A DNA stretch of 24,022 nucleotides from an uncultured Eubacteriales bacterium (GCA_934486915.1 CAKSRC010000022.1:1-24022), one strand, 5' to 3'; positions 15,924-23,913 are shown, counted from the stretch's first letter. Notes: generated by a model not told the origin, from the sequence alone. Program-made: numbers and translations.

Positions 15924-17012
15924 CTAATCTAAAATATCCCCTACAACTCTATTAGCTATATCACCGACCTTTTTAAAGTCCATACTTTGAATATAATATT
16001 TTTCTAAATCGTCATGAATGGATTTTGCTTCTTTGAGCCTTAAAATCGCCTCATCTAAAAGTTGTCTCGTTAGTTTCTTATTAATTTTTATATATTGTTT
16101 ATTTTCTTCTATAATTTTACTGTCCATAAATCTCTTGCAGTGTATAGTCTTAAATGCTTCTACTTTTTTCATTTTATGATAACTGTTAGAAACACAAAAA
16201 CCTAATTTTAACTTAGGAATAACTATACACTCTATCCTCGTGTCAGGCTGCATAGGGCAATAACATACAACCGCATCATAACCTGACCCAAGAGCCTCTT
16301 TTCTTATATTTTTAAGTATCATATCGGCAACTAAACCATACTCATCATCAAGCATATAAATTCTTTCACATACTCTATTCAAAGTATCTTCGAACACTAC
16401 GACCCCATCTGGTGTAATGCCGCTTAAAAATCTAATACTTTCTTTTGCCTCTATATCTAATTTTTCCTTAAAGAACCTCCTAGAAAGATTTTTGCAGTAA
16501 GAATCAATTTTTTCCTCTAAGATACTCTCTTGAATAAGACTCTCCATATCATCAATCAAATTCTTACACGCGCATAAATAATATTTCGACCTCTTATGAC
16601 AAAGGGAATTTTTATTGGTAGCTTCTTTAATTTTCGATTTAAAACTATATAAGATATTCTCATTCCAGCAGTCAGATAGGTTTAATATAGTATCCGCTAC
16701 CCCAGGGAAAACCGGATCCAATGTATGAGGAGCCGTACCATCTGCTATAGAAACTTTTAAAGATGGAAAAATCACCCCATCAAGTGAGTTAGGGTCGGAT
16801 GAACAGTATATAAATTCTGCTGCAATTCCACGTTCTACGGCCTTTTTAGCAATACTTTTCATAAGTGTAGATTTTCCTGTCCCAGGTCCTCCTTTTATTA
16901 TATATAGAAACCAATCTTCATATGGATTATAAAGTTGATCAAATCTAGAAACAAACCCTCTTGTTGAATTGGCAGCTAAAAAATATTTAATATTAAATAA
17001 ATTACTTTCCAT
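15924..17012 (-). CDS. Tandem P-loop ATPase (PRK06851-like) with an eroded second P-loop
   Basis: A 362-residue cytoplasmic protein. The first half carries a canonical Walker A, GGPGTGKST (41-49), then IYCSSDPNSLDGVIFP and the family segment DGTAPHTLDPVFPG. The second half (about 196-285) is visibly a repeat of the first: YMLDDEYGLVADMIL aligns with YIIKGGPGTGKSTLM, and YCPMQPDTRIECIVIPKL aligns with YCSSDPNSLDGVIFPSL. The Walker A residues are gone in this copy. The family is known in clostridia and bacilli only as a putative ATPase, and its role is not established. AAGGAAGGGGAG ahead of the ATG gives a clear start. It is a single gene converging on the CARF nuclease gene. Confidence 0.82.
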   Translation of the reverse strand: MESNLFNIKYFLAANSTRGFVSRFDQLYNPYEDWFLYIIKGGPGTGKSTLMKSIAKKAVERGIAAEFIYCSSDPNSLDGVIFPSLKVSIADGTAPHTLDPVFPGVADTILNLSDCWNENILYSFKSKIKEATNKNSLCHKRSKYYLCACKNLIDDMESLIQESILEEKIDSYCKNLSRRFFKEKLDIEAKESIRFLSGITPDGVVVFEDTLNRVCERIYMLDDEYGLVADMILKNIRKEALGSGYDAVVCYCPMQPDTRIECIVIPKLKLGFCVSNSYHKMKKVEAFKTIHCKRFMDSKIIEENKQYIKINKKLTRQLLDEAILRLKEAKSIHDDLEKYYIQSMDFKKVGDIANRVVGDILD

Positions 17013-17651
17013 AATAATCTCCCCTTCCTTATATTTTATGCTATGCTAAAATTTGTTAAATGACACAAAACAATATCTTTTGTAGTATAAAACAATTCAA
17101 AAATTACTTTTTTTAGAGAGTATAATAATATATGATTACTATATAAAAAAGGCTAATCATCAATTTGCAAGCTAGATAACCCAAAATAAATAAACTTTTG
17201 CTTACATTAAATTGCTACCAAAAAAACAATTTCAAAAAAATATATTTATCTCCGTTTTTACTATTTTAATCTCAAATTCAAATATTATTATATGTATAAT
17301 TTACTGTTTATTTATGCTTATTATATATTACATCAATGTATATAGGTCGTAATACTACCAATTTAAAATAATTTATAACATCAAATCAAAATTATATATA
17401 ATTTAAAATAGCTTAAAGTAAGCTTGTATTTAGTTTGTTTAGAATTTTATTTGTATAATTTAACATAATATTTTGGTGTATTTATTGCAAAAAACTATTT
17501 GAACTCTCTATTTAAATACAATATTTTCCTTAATTTCAATTTATGCCCACCTAATTTAGGAATTTATGCTAAATTAAATATAATTATATCAGATTATTTG
17601 ATGCTATTTGTATATGGATTAATCAATAATTATATTTTCTATTTTTAATAA
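17013..17651. other. Very AT-rich gap with no recognisable gene
   Basis: No open frame with a ribosome site, no tRNA-like fold and no terminator-type hairpin was found in these 639 bases. The ATPase promoter should lie near 17030-17100 on the minus strand, but no convincing pair of boxes could be chosen. Composition is markedly poorer in G and C than the flanking genes. Confidence 0.5.
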
Positions 17652-17680
17652 TTGAAAAGTCATCTACTTATTGGTACAAT
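17652..17680 (+). promoter_or_regulatory. Candidate promoter for the nucleotide translocase gene
   Basis: TTGAAA (17652-17657) and TACAAT (17675-17680) are exactly 17 bases apart. A direct repeat TGGTACA occurs at 17672-17678 and again at 17687-17693, so the first copy overlaps the -10 box and the second spans the expected start of transcription. The transcript would have a leader of about 160 bases. Confidence 0.5.
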
Positions 17681-17755
17681 ATTATATGGTACATTTTTAC
17701 GTTACTATAAACGGTTGTGTTGAATGGTGATAGATAATGTTTAACTTTTCGTTTG

Positions 17756-17774
17756 GCCGCCTTATTGTCGCGGC
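17756..17774 (+). promoter_or_regulatory. GC-rich hairpin in the translocase leader
   Basis: GCCGC (17756-17760) and GCGGC (17770-17774) form a 5-bp all-GC stem around a 9-base loop. It stands out in DNA that is otherwise nearly all A and T. It has no T tract, so it is not a terminator. A leader-RNA control element is possible, but no known riboswitch class was recognised. Confidence 0.35.
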
Positions 17775-17849
17775 AGGGTTTGAATATTAGTATGATATCG
17801 CTTGAAGCATTTAATCAAAACAAAGCAGAAAAAAGGAGAGTTTTTTTGA

Positions 17850-19457
17850 ATGAACAGTGAAACTGTTACAAAGTCAAAGCCTGAATTTAACAAATTTCAA
17901 GCTGCGGTGTGGCCTATTCACGGCTACGAAATGAAAAAGTTTTTACCAATGTCCCTAATGATGTTCTTTATACTTTTCGTATACACATTGGTAAGAGATT
18001 TAAAGGATACATTAATTGTTTCCACAGCTCATTGCGGAGGAGCTGAATCTATTCCCGCTATAAAATTATGGGGCGTTATGCCTACTGCCGTTATTGCACT
18101 AATCGTATTCGCTAAGTTAGTCAATAAATTTGATATGCAAAAAGTTTTCTATATTTGCATAATTTTCTTCATGTCTTTCTATACAATTTTTGGATTTATA
18201 CTATTTCCACTTTCCGATAAAATCCATATGTCCGAAGCAACAATAGAAGCATTAAGAGCAAACACAATCCCTGCATTAAACTCATTTATGTATAACAAAT
18301 GGCCTTTAATAGGTAACTGGAGTTATTCTCTTTTCTATATCCTATCAGAGCTTTGGGGAAGTCTTGTTATATCCGCACTATTCTGGCAATTTGCTAACCA
18401 AATTACAAAGAAAACAGAAGTAAAGAGATTCTATGGTCTATTTGCTTGTATCGGTAACTTTGGTCTTATTTTATCAGGTTCATTGGTTAAATTCCTTGGC
18501 CGTAGAACCAAAGCTGCAGAAGCTGCAGGTGTTAAAAATGCATTCCAAACCAATGTTATGTGGCAAATGATCTGTGTACTTCTTGCTGCTTCTTGTATTC
18601 TTGCATTATATACATATATCAACAAACGCATACTAACAGATTCTCGTTTCTATGATCCTGCATTGATAGCAAAGAAAAAAGAAAAACCGAAGATGGGTAT
18701 TGGCGAAAGCTTCAAATGTATCATTACATCTCCATACTTACTCTTAATCACCGTTTTGGTTATCGGCTATGGTATTGCTATCAACCTATCTGAAGTTGTT
18801 TGGAAGGGTCAAGGTAAATTATATTATGGTTCAAGCCATGCATTTAACCAAATGATGGGTAACCTTTCAATCGTAACAGGTCTTGTTACAATTCTTATCA
18901 CTCTAACCGGTAGTAACATTTTAAGAAAATGCTCATGGAGAACTGCTGCTCTTATTACTCCTATTTCAGTTCTTGTTTTGGGCGGACTATTCTTTGGAAT
19001 TATCTTCTATGAAAACAAACACGGATTAGATTCTTCTCTATTCGGATTTAACGTATTAGCTTTAGCTGTTGGTTTTGGTCTTGTTCAAGATGCATTATCT
19101 AAAGGTATTAAATATTCATTGTTCGACTCAACTAAACAAATGACATATATTCCACTAGATCCTGATCTTAAGACTAAAGGTCAAGCAGCCGTTGAAGTTA
19201 TTGGTGGTCGTCTAGGTAAAGCCGGCGGATCTACAATCAGTGAAGTTCTTCTAACAATCTTCGCAGGTGCAACATTAACAGGATTAGTAGGCATTATCGC
19301 TCCTATCGTATTAATAGTTGTTGGTCTATGGACTGGATCTGTATTTGGCTTAAATAAGAAATATACAGCTCTTCTAAAAGTAAGGGAAGAAGAAGAAGCT
19401 AAACTTACAGCTTCTAAAGAAGTTGAAGTAAAAGAAGAAGCAACTGCTTCTAAATAA
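17850..19457 (+). CDS. tlc: ATP/ADP translocase (Tlc/NTT nucleotide transporter family)
   Basis: A 535-residue polytopic membrane protein with about 11-12 helices. It matches the rickettsial and chlamydial ATP/ADP exchangers along its whole length: WPIHGYEMKKFLPMSLMMF (21-39), RDLKDTLIV (49-57), SELWGSLVISALFWQFANQI (166-185), EVKRFYGLF (190-198), LTDSRFYDPAL (262-272), GSNILRKCSW (354-363), KGIKYSLFDSTKQMTYIPLD (418-437) and GQAAVEVIGGRLGKAGG (444-460). The charged tail of about 30 residues after 505 (EEEEAK, EVEVKEEA) is extra. In intracellular bacteria these carriers import host ATP in exchange for ADP, or import other nucleotides. Here the substrate and direction are unknown. AAGGAG precedes the ATG by 11 bases, and transcription ends at 19504-19540. 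Confidence 0.93.
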   Translation: MNSETVTKSKPEFNKFQAAVWPIHGYEMKKFLPMSLMMFFILFVYTLVRDLKDTLIVSTAHCGGAESIPAIKLWGVMPTAVIALIVFAKLVNKFDMQKVFYICIIFFMSFYTIFGFILFPLSDKIHMSEATIEALRANTIPALNSFMYNKWPLIGNWSYSLFYILSELWGSLVISALFWQFANQITKKTEVKRFYGLFACIGNFGLILSGSLVKFLGRRTKAAEAAGVKNAFQTNVMWQMICVLLAASCILALYTYINKRILTDSRFYDPALIAKKKEKPKMGIGESFKCIITSPYLLLITVLVIGYGIAINLSEVVWKGQGKLYYGSSHAFNQMMGNLSIVTGLVTILITLTGSNILRKCSWRTAALITPISVLVLGGLFFGIIFYENKHGLDSSLFGFNVLALAVGFGLVQDALSKGIKYSLFDSTKQMTYIPLDPDLKTKGQAAVEVIGGRLGKAGGSTISEVLLTIFAGATLTGLVGIIAPIVLIVVGLWTGSVFGLNKKYTALLKVREEEEAKLTASKEVEVKEEATASK

Positions 19458-19503
19458 TTTAAATTTTGGATTTTTATAAACAACGCTTTAAATACTAATA
19501 ACT

Positions 19504-19540
19504 ATCACCTGGTTTACTTTAAAACCGGGTGATTTTTTTA
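19504..19540 (+). terminator. Terminator of the translocase gene
   Basis: A 12-bp stem with one G-T pair (19504-19515 and 19522-19533) and a 6-base loop is followed by a run of seven T. Confidence 0.92.
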
Positions 19541-19721
19541 TTTTAGCGACTAACTTATACAATTGTACAACACAATAAGGCAGCTAATATACATTATAAA
19601 AAACATATATATTTGAATTAATCTTTCCAAGATGATAATTATACGATTACATTGTCTTTAAATCTTGACTTCTTTATTAGGTTTCCAAAATGTTTCGCTT
19701 TTAATCATACCTTAAATGGTG

Positions 19722-19757
19722 AAAATAAAATTGTTGTCAAAACAACAATTTTATTTT
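19722..19757 (+). promoter_or_regulatory. Perfect 15-bp inverted repeat flush with the ribosome site
   Basis: Arms at 19722-19736 and 19743-19757 are exact complements around a 6-base loop. The next five bases (19758-19762) are the GGAGG ribosome site of the 59-residue gene. It could be a DNA operator or an mRNA stem that controls translation or stability. The inner 18 bases share the outer TTGTT/AACAA with Rex sites but not the centre. Confidence 0.6.
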
Positions 19758-19771
19758 GGAGGCGCATATAT

Positions 19772-19951
19772 ATGTCAAAAAATACAATGGGTATTATGAA
19801 AGGCATGGGAGTAGGACTTGCTGTAGGAATGGCTGCAGGATTTACAGGAAGCCAAATGATGAAAAATAACAAACAAATGAAAAGGAAGGCCAATAAAGCA
19901 CTTGATGCAATGGGAAGTTTAATTGACAATGTGCAATATATGATGAAATAA
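19772..19951 (+). CDS. Small glycine-rich hydrophobic protein, 59 residues
   Basis: Unnamed. Residues about 6-28 form one hydrophobic helix rich in Gly and Met with GxxxG-like spacing (GMGVGLAVGMAAGFTG), followed by a basic amphipathic helix (KQMKRKANKALDAMG) and a short tail. This suggests a small membrane-associated protein, and similar short proteins occur in clostridia without an assigned role. GGAGG 9 bases ahead of this ATG fixes the start. An in-frame extension back to 19652 would translate through the inverted repeat and has no ribosome site. It has its own terminator and is a single-gene unit. Confidence 0.75.
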   Translation: MSKNTMGIMKGMGVGLAVGMAAGFTGSQMMKNNKQMKRKANKALDAMGSLIDNVQYMMK

Positions 19952-19955
19952 CTAT

Positions 19956-19994
19956 AAAAGAGCCATATCCTTATACCAAGGATACGGCTCTTTT
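19956..19994. terminator. Two-way terminator between the 59-residue gene and the glycosyltransferase
   Basis: Arms 19956-19972 and 19978-19994 pair over 16 of 17 positions (one A-C mismatch) around a 5-base loop, with A and T tracts at the ends. Confidence 0.88.
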
Positions 19995-20019
19995 AAAATT
20001 TTACTTATAAATAACGTAC

Positions 20020-21228
20020 TTACTCTTTACAATCAATAAGGTCTTTAATTAGTTCAAAGACTTGCTTACTGGATTTTGATTTATCAAAATTCTCGCAAGA
20101 CGCCTTCATTTGATTAAGTTTATTTCTATTAGAAATTAGCTCCTCTATTGTCTTAGCACAAGTAGAATTTTTTTCAAGCTTTACCGCCATATTATTATCA
20201 ATCAAAAATTCTGCATTTTCTTCTTCTTGTCCCGGGATCGCATTAAAGACAGCCATAGGTAAATTGCATGCAAGCGCCTCTGAAACAGTAAGTCCACCAG
20301 GTTTTGTTATTATAAGATCCGCTATTTGCATATATTTATGAACTTCGTTTGTATAATAAACAAGCGTTGTTTTTTTAATTTTTCTATCATTTGATTTTGA
20401 AAACAATGTAGACGGTAATTTTTCCGATATCACCTTAGAAACCTTGGCTATAGCGCTTGGAGATTCCTCAGGAGCCTTTAAAATCTTCTCAAATGCATCG
20501 TAAAGTTTTCGATTTTTCCCCGTTATCACTATAATCTGGAAGTCAAGATCTATCTTTACGATATTATTATATATTTTCAATACATCCGTAACTCCAAAGC
20601 TTCCTGCCATAATTAATATTGTAGGCTTGTCTAATGAAAGCTGCAATTCATCAAGAAACTTTTTCTTATCTAAAGCAAAACAAAATGAATCATCTATTGG
20701 TATTCCATATGGATATATAATATTTCTATCTACTCCCATCTCAACCATCAAATCAACCATATCATCGTTAGAAACGACATAGGCATCAACATTTTTATTA
20801 ATCCATGTTTTATGAGGTGCGTAATCCGTCATTATACAAACAAGAGGAATTTTTACCCCTGCAGATTCCTTAAGATTAGATACCATTTCCGTTGAAAATG
20901 GATGAGTTGATATTATAACATCGGGTCTAAATTCTTCAAAAAGAGGTAGTAATTTTTTGCTAAATAGGTTATTAAATGCTACGACAAATGCTTTAAAACG
21001 ATCCTTGTTTGCAGTTTTATACATAGCGCCGTAAACCTTAGGCGATTTTTTGGCAAGTTGTTCGTATCCTTCAGTTACTGTCTTATTCAATATAGGGCTT
21101 ATATATTTTAATGTATCGACAATTTCTACAACTGAGGTTTCATCGTGATCCAGTATATATGATTTGAGTGCAGAGGATGCTCTTAGATGCCCCCCGCCTG
21201 TCGAAGCTGATAATATAAGTACTCTCAT
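20020..21228 (-). CDS. Diacylglycerol glycosyltransferase (MGDG synthase/UgtP-like)
   Basis: A 402-residue GT28-type enzyme that transfers sugar from UDP-sugar to diacylglycerol at the cytoplasmic membrane face, making glycolipids and anchors for lipoteichoic acid. The N-terminal domain begins MRVLILSASTGGGHLRAS, the glycine-rich acceptor-lipid signature. Later come STHPFSTEMV, CIMTDYAPHKTW and PYGIPIDDSF, and the nucleotide-sugar site TKPGGLTVSEALACNLPMAV. The start is the ATG at 21228, with GGAGG (21234-21238) 5 bases upstream. An ATG four codons earlier overlaps that ribosome site and is rejected. It is a single gene with a promoter at 21264-21292. Whether it adds one or several sugars is not shown. 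Confidence 0.87.
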   Translation of the reverse strand: MRVLILSASTGGGHLRASSALKSYILDHDETSVVEIVDTLKYISPILNKTVTEGYEQLAKKSPKVYGAMYKTANKDRFKAFVVAFNNLFSKKLLPLFEEFRPDVIISTHPFSTEMVSNLKESAGVKIPLVCIMTDYAPHKTWINKNVDAYVVSNDDMVDLMVEMGVDRNIIYPYGIPIDDSFCFALDKKKFLDELQLSLDKPTILIMAGSFGVTDVLKIYNNIVKIDLDFQIIVITGKNRKLYDAFEKILKAPEESPSAIAKVSKVISEKLPSTLFSKSNDRKIKKTTLVYYTNEVHKYMQIADLIITKPGGLTVSEALACNLPMAVFNAIPGQEEENAEFLIDNNMAVKLEKNSTCAKTIEELISNRNKLNQMKASCENFDKSKSSKQVFELIKDLIDCKE

Positions 21229-21263
21229 AAAAACCTCCATATTTTAATTCTTATCTATTTAAA

Positions 21264-21292
21264 ATAATACTACATAATCACCCATAATTCAA
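21264..21292 (-). promoter_or_regulatory. Promoter for the diacylglycerol glycosyltransferase gene
   Basis: On the minus strand TTGAAT (21287-21292) and TATTAT (21264-21269) are 17 bases apart, about 36 bases upstream of the ATG. Confidence 0.55.
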
Positions 21293-21294
21293 TC

Positions 21295-21324
21295 TTGACT
21301 TTATTATTAATTGTGTTATATAAA
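21295..21324 (+). promoter_or_regulatory. Candidate promoter for nfnAB
   Basis: TTGACT (21295-21300) is followed after 16 to 18 bases by TATATAAA (21317-21324). It starts only two bases from the oppositely directed glycosyltransferase promoter, so the two may compete. The leader to the first gene would be about 190 bases and very AT-rich. Confidence 0.4.
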
Positions 21325-21517
21325 AAATAAAATATAATAAAATTTAGTAAAAACAACAAAAATCCATAAATAAAGCTTGGCTTAATCTTCATATTTAAAT
21401 GTTGACCTATTTATAGTATAATTAATATGTTAACTTTAATTGATATTTTAAAATTAACGCATTATTATTTTAATATTGATATATAATATTAATTATATAC
21501 CAAAAGGATGTGTTCAT

Positions 21518-22363
21518 ATGTTTTGCATTTTAGAAAAAACTAAGCTTAATGACTCTATGTCAAAGATGATAATAGATGCTCCACTAATTGCAAAAAAAGC
21601 AAAACCAGGTCAATTTATTATTTTAAGGGTAAATGAACATGGTGAAAGGATTCCTCTTACTATAGCGGACTATAATAGAGAAAAAGGAACCGTTACTATA
21701 ATTTACCAAATAGTTGGAAAAACAACTAAACTCCTAGACACCTTAAATAAGGGTGACTTTATTTTAGATTTCGTAGGTCCATTAGGAAAAGCTTCGGATC
21801 TTGAAGGCTATAAAAATGTTGCTGTCATAGGCGGAGGAGCCGGCTGTGCTATAGCTTATCCACAAGCAAAAGCCCTATTTAATATGGGAGCTAAAGTTGA
21901 TATGATAGCAGGATTTAGAAATAAAGACCTAGTAATTCTTGAAAAAGAAATGAGTGATTCATCATCTAACCTCTTTATAATGACTGATGATGGATCTAAC
22001 GGTCACAAAGGTTTTGTTACTGATGCTCTAAAAGAGCAAATAGAAAACGGAGCCGGTTATGATTTTGTCATAGCCATAGGGCCCCTCCCAATGATGAAAG
22101 CAGTTTGTGATCTTACTAAGGGTTATAATATAAAAACAATGGTAAGTATGAACTCTATTATGATAGACGGAACCGGTATGTGCGGAGGCTGTAGGTTAAC
22201 TGTTGGAGGAAAAACAAAATTTGCCTGCGTCGATGGCCCTGATTTTGACGGTCATATGATAGACTTTGATGAGGCTATTAAGAGGTCTAAGATATATATA
22301 AAAGAAGAAGCTAAAGAAAGAGAAGAATATTGCAGATTGTTAGAAGGTGAAAAACATGCCTAA
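21518..22363 (+). CDS. nfnA: NADH-dependent ferredoxin:NADP oxidoreductase, small subunit (NfnA-like)
   Basis: A 281-residue FAD/[2Fe-2S] protein of the dihydroorotate dehydrogenase electron-transfer (PyrK) superfamily. The FAD-binding barrel includes RIPLTIAD (44-51). The nucleotide domain has VIGGGAGCA (103-111). Iron-sulphur cysteines are at 222, 225 and 237 (MCGGCR and FACVDGPDFDGH, the latter the Nfn/sulfide-dehydrogenase-type ending). With the GltA-like gene overlapping its end, it forms the bifurcating NfnAB pair that couples reduced ferredoxin and NADH to NADPH formation in anaerobes. The ATG at 21518, with AAGGATG ahead, is preferred to one 14 codons upstream that lacks a ribosome site. 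A PyrK role is unlikely because no pyrD is adjacent. Confidence 0.88.
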   Translation: MFCILEKTKLNDSMSKMIIDAPLIAKKAKPGQFIILRVNEHGERIPLTIADYNREKGTVTIIYQIVGKTTKLLDTLNKGDFILDFVGPLGKASDLEGYKNVAVIGGGAGCAIAYPQAKALFNMGAKVDMIAGFRNKDLVILEKEMSDSSSNLFIMTDDGSNGHKGFVTDALKEQIENGAGYDFVIAIGPLPMMKAVCDLTKGYNIKTMVSMNSIMIDGTGMCGGCRLTVGGKTKFACVDGPDFDGHMIDFDEAIKRSKIYIKEEAKEREEYCRLLEGEKHA

Positions 22364-23738
22364 TATGGAAATGAAAAAAACAAATATTCCTGAACAGGAT
22401 CCAAACATAAGAAATAAAAATTTTGATGAAGTTTCACTTGGATACTTAGATGACATGGCATTAAACGAGGCAAATAGATGCCTAAATTGTAAAACACGTC
22501 CATGTGTATCAGGATGTCCTGTCGGGGTTAGAATTCCTGAATTTATATCAGCTATTAGGGAAGGCGATATTGAAAAAGCCTATGATCTAATTAAATCAAC
22601 CAACAGTCTTCCGGCTGTATGCGGCAGAGTATGTCCCCAAGAAACACAATGTGAAGCCAAGTGTGTAAGAGGCATAAAAGGTGAACCCGTCGCTATAGGC
22701 AGACTTGAAAGATATGTAGCTGATTACGCTATGAAAAACATTAATAAACCCGTTGAAACAGCTAAACCAAACGGACACAAAGTCGCTGTTTTAGGTGCCG
22801 GACCATCAGGTCTTACTTGTGCCGGAGATCTTGCCAAAAAGGGGTATGATGTTACTATATTTGAAGCATTGCATTCAGCCGGTGGAGTATTAATGTATGG
22901 TATCCCTGAATTCAGACTTCCTAAGGAAATCGTAAAGAAAGAAATCCAAAACCTAAAAGAATTAGGTGTCAAGATTGAGACCAATATGGTTATAGGTAAA
23001 ATTTTATCAATCGATGAATTATTTGAAAATGGTTATGAAGCTGTGTATATCTCAACAGGAGCAGGTTTACCAAGATTTATGAACATAGAAGGAGAAGGTC
23101 TCCCAGGAGTCTACTCTGCCAATGAGTTTTTGACTAGGGTAAACCTCATGAAAGCATATCTAGACGATTATGATACCCCTATATCAAAATGTAAAAATGT
23201 CGCAGTTGTTGGCGGCGGAAATGTCGCAATGGATGCTGCTAGAAGTGCTAAAAGATTGGGCGCTGAAAATGTATATATTATATATAGACGTTCCCAAGAA
23301 GAAATGCCTGCAAGAAAAGAAGAAATACACCACGCTAAGGAAGAAGGTATCATCTTCAAATTCCTTAATAACCCTGTTAGAATTATAGAAAAAGATGGCA
23401 AAGTTGCCGCTATAGAATGTATTGAGATGGAACTTGGAGAGGCTGATGAATCCGGTAGAAGAAGACCAATAGAAAAGGAAGGCTCTAACTTTAATATTGA
23501 AGTTGACAGCGTAATAGTGGCTATTGGAAATACATCAAACCCATTAATAAAATCTACCACTAAAGAGCTTGAAACTAATAAAAAAGGCTGTATTATAGTA
23601 GATGATTCCCTTAAAACAACTAAAGAGGGTGTCTATGCCGGAGGAGACATCGTAACTGGAGCTGCCACTGTTATATTGGCAATGGGAGCAGGTAAAAAAG
23701 CTGCTGGGTCAATCGATAAATATATCCTAGAAAAATAA
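22356..23738 (+). CDS. nfnB: NfnB/GltA-like NADPH-binding flavoprotein subunit
   Basis: A 460-residue flavoprotein of the glutamate synthase small-subunit family. Eight N-terminal cysteines (42, 45, 50, 54 and 89, 93, 99, 103) supply two [4Fe-4S] clusters. The first FAD/NAD fold has GAGPSGLTCAGDLAKKG (147-163), and the NADPH fold has VGGGNVAMDAARSAKRLG. The C-terminal GGDIVTGAATVILAMGAGKK completes FAD binding. It overlaps nfnA by 8 bases, and AGAAGG lies 8 bases ahead of the ATG at 22356, so it is translationally coupled. A GTG at 22347 overlaps that site. No glutamate synthase large subunit is nearby, so NfnB is favoured over GltD. Transcription stops at 23747-23778. Confidence 0.9.
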   Translation: MPNMEMKKTNIPEQDPNIRNKNFDEVSLGYLDDMALNEANRCLNCKTRPCVSGCPVGVRIPEFISAIREGDIEKAYDLIKSTNSLPAVCGRVCPQETQCEAKCVRGIKGEPVAIGRLERYVADYAMKNINKPVETAKPNGHKVAVLGAGPSGLTCAGDLAKKGYDVTIFEALHSAGGVLMYGIPEFRLPKEIVKKEIQNLKELGVKIETNMVIGKILSIDELFENGYEAVYISTGAGLPRFMNIEGEGLPGVYSANEFLTRVNLMKAYLDDYDTPISKCKNVAVVGGGNVAMDAARSAKRLGAENVYIIYRRSQEEMPARKEEIHHAKEEGIIFKFLNNPVRIIEKDGKVAAIECIEMELGEADESGRRRPIEKEGSNFNIEVDSVIVAIGNTSNPLIKSTTKELETNKKGCIIVDDSLKTTKEGVYAGGDIVTGAATVILAMGAGKKAAGSIDKYILEK

Positions 23739-23746
23739 ACATTTAA

Positions 23747-23778
23747 GGCTGCTATAATATAGCAGCCCTTTTATTTAT
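23747..23778 (+). terminator. Terminator of nfnAB
   Basis: A 9-bp stem (23747-23755 and 23759-23767) with a 3-base loop is followed by a T-rich tract. Confidence 0.88.
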
Positions 23779-23789
23779 CTATACATACG

Positions 23790-23820
23790 AAAAAAATCCT
23801 GCTAACTATCTAGCAGGATT
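23790..23820 (-). terminator. Terminator of the tRNA transcript
   Basis: Arms 23795-23804 and 23811-23820 pair exactly around a 6-base loop. On the minus strand the stem is followed by a run of T (the A run at 23790-23796). Confidence 0.85.
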
Positions 23821-23828
23821 ACATGTCT

Positions 23829-23913
23829 TGGTGGGAGATGGTGGATTCGAACCACCGAAGTCTGAGACAACAGATTTACAGTCTGCCCCCTTTGGCCACT
23901 CGGGAAATCTCCC
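23829..23913 (-). tRNA. tRNA-Tyr (anticodon GTA)
   Basis: A class II tRNA of 85 bases including the encoded CCA (complement of 23829-23831). The acceptor arms GGGAGAT and ATCTCCC pair fully, the GTTCGAATCC T-loop is present and the variable arm is long. The anticodon GTA is the complement of 23877-23879. Confidence 0.95.

Noticed and set aside
14673..17012. A CRISPR-Cas locus around the CARF nuclease
   Set aside because: I looked on both sides for regularly spaced repeats and for Cas10, Cas7, Cas5 or Cas6-like proteins. None is present in the window.
19728..19750. A bona fide Rex operator inside the 15-bp inverted repeat
   Set aside because: Only the outer five bases on each side match the clostridial Rex consensus, and the central AA/TT positions do not. 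It was kept only as a possibility within the inverted-repeat finding.
19652..19771. N-terminal extension of the 59-residue protein
   Set aside because: The extension would be translated through the 15-bp inverted repeat and the GGAGG site, and its own start has no ribosome site.
22356..23738. Glutamate synthase small subunit (gltD) as the primary name
   Set aside because: There is no large-subunit gene nearby, and the overlapping upstream NfnA-like gene fits the transhydrogenase pair better. The large subunit could still be elsewhere.
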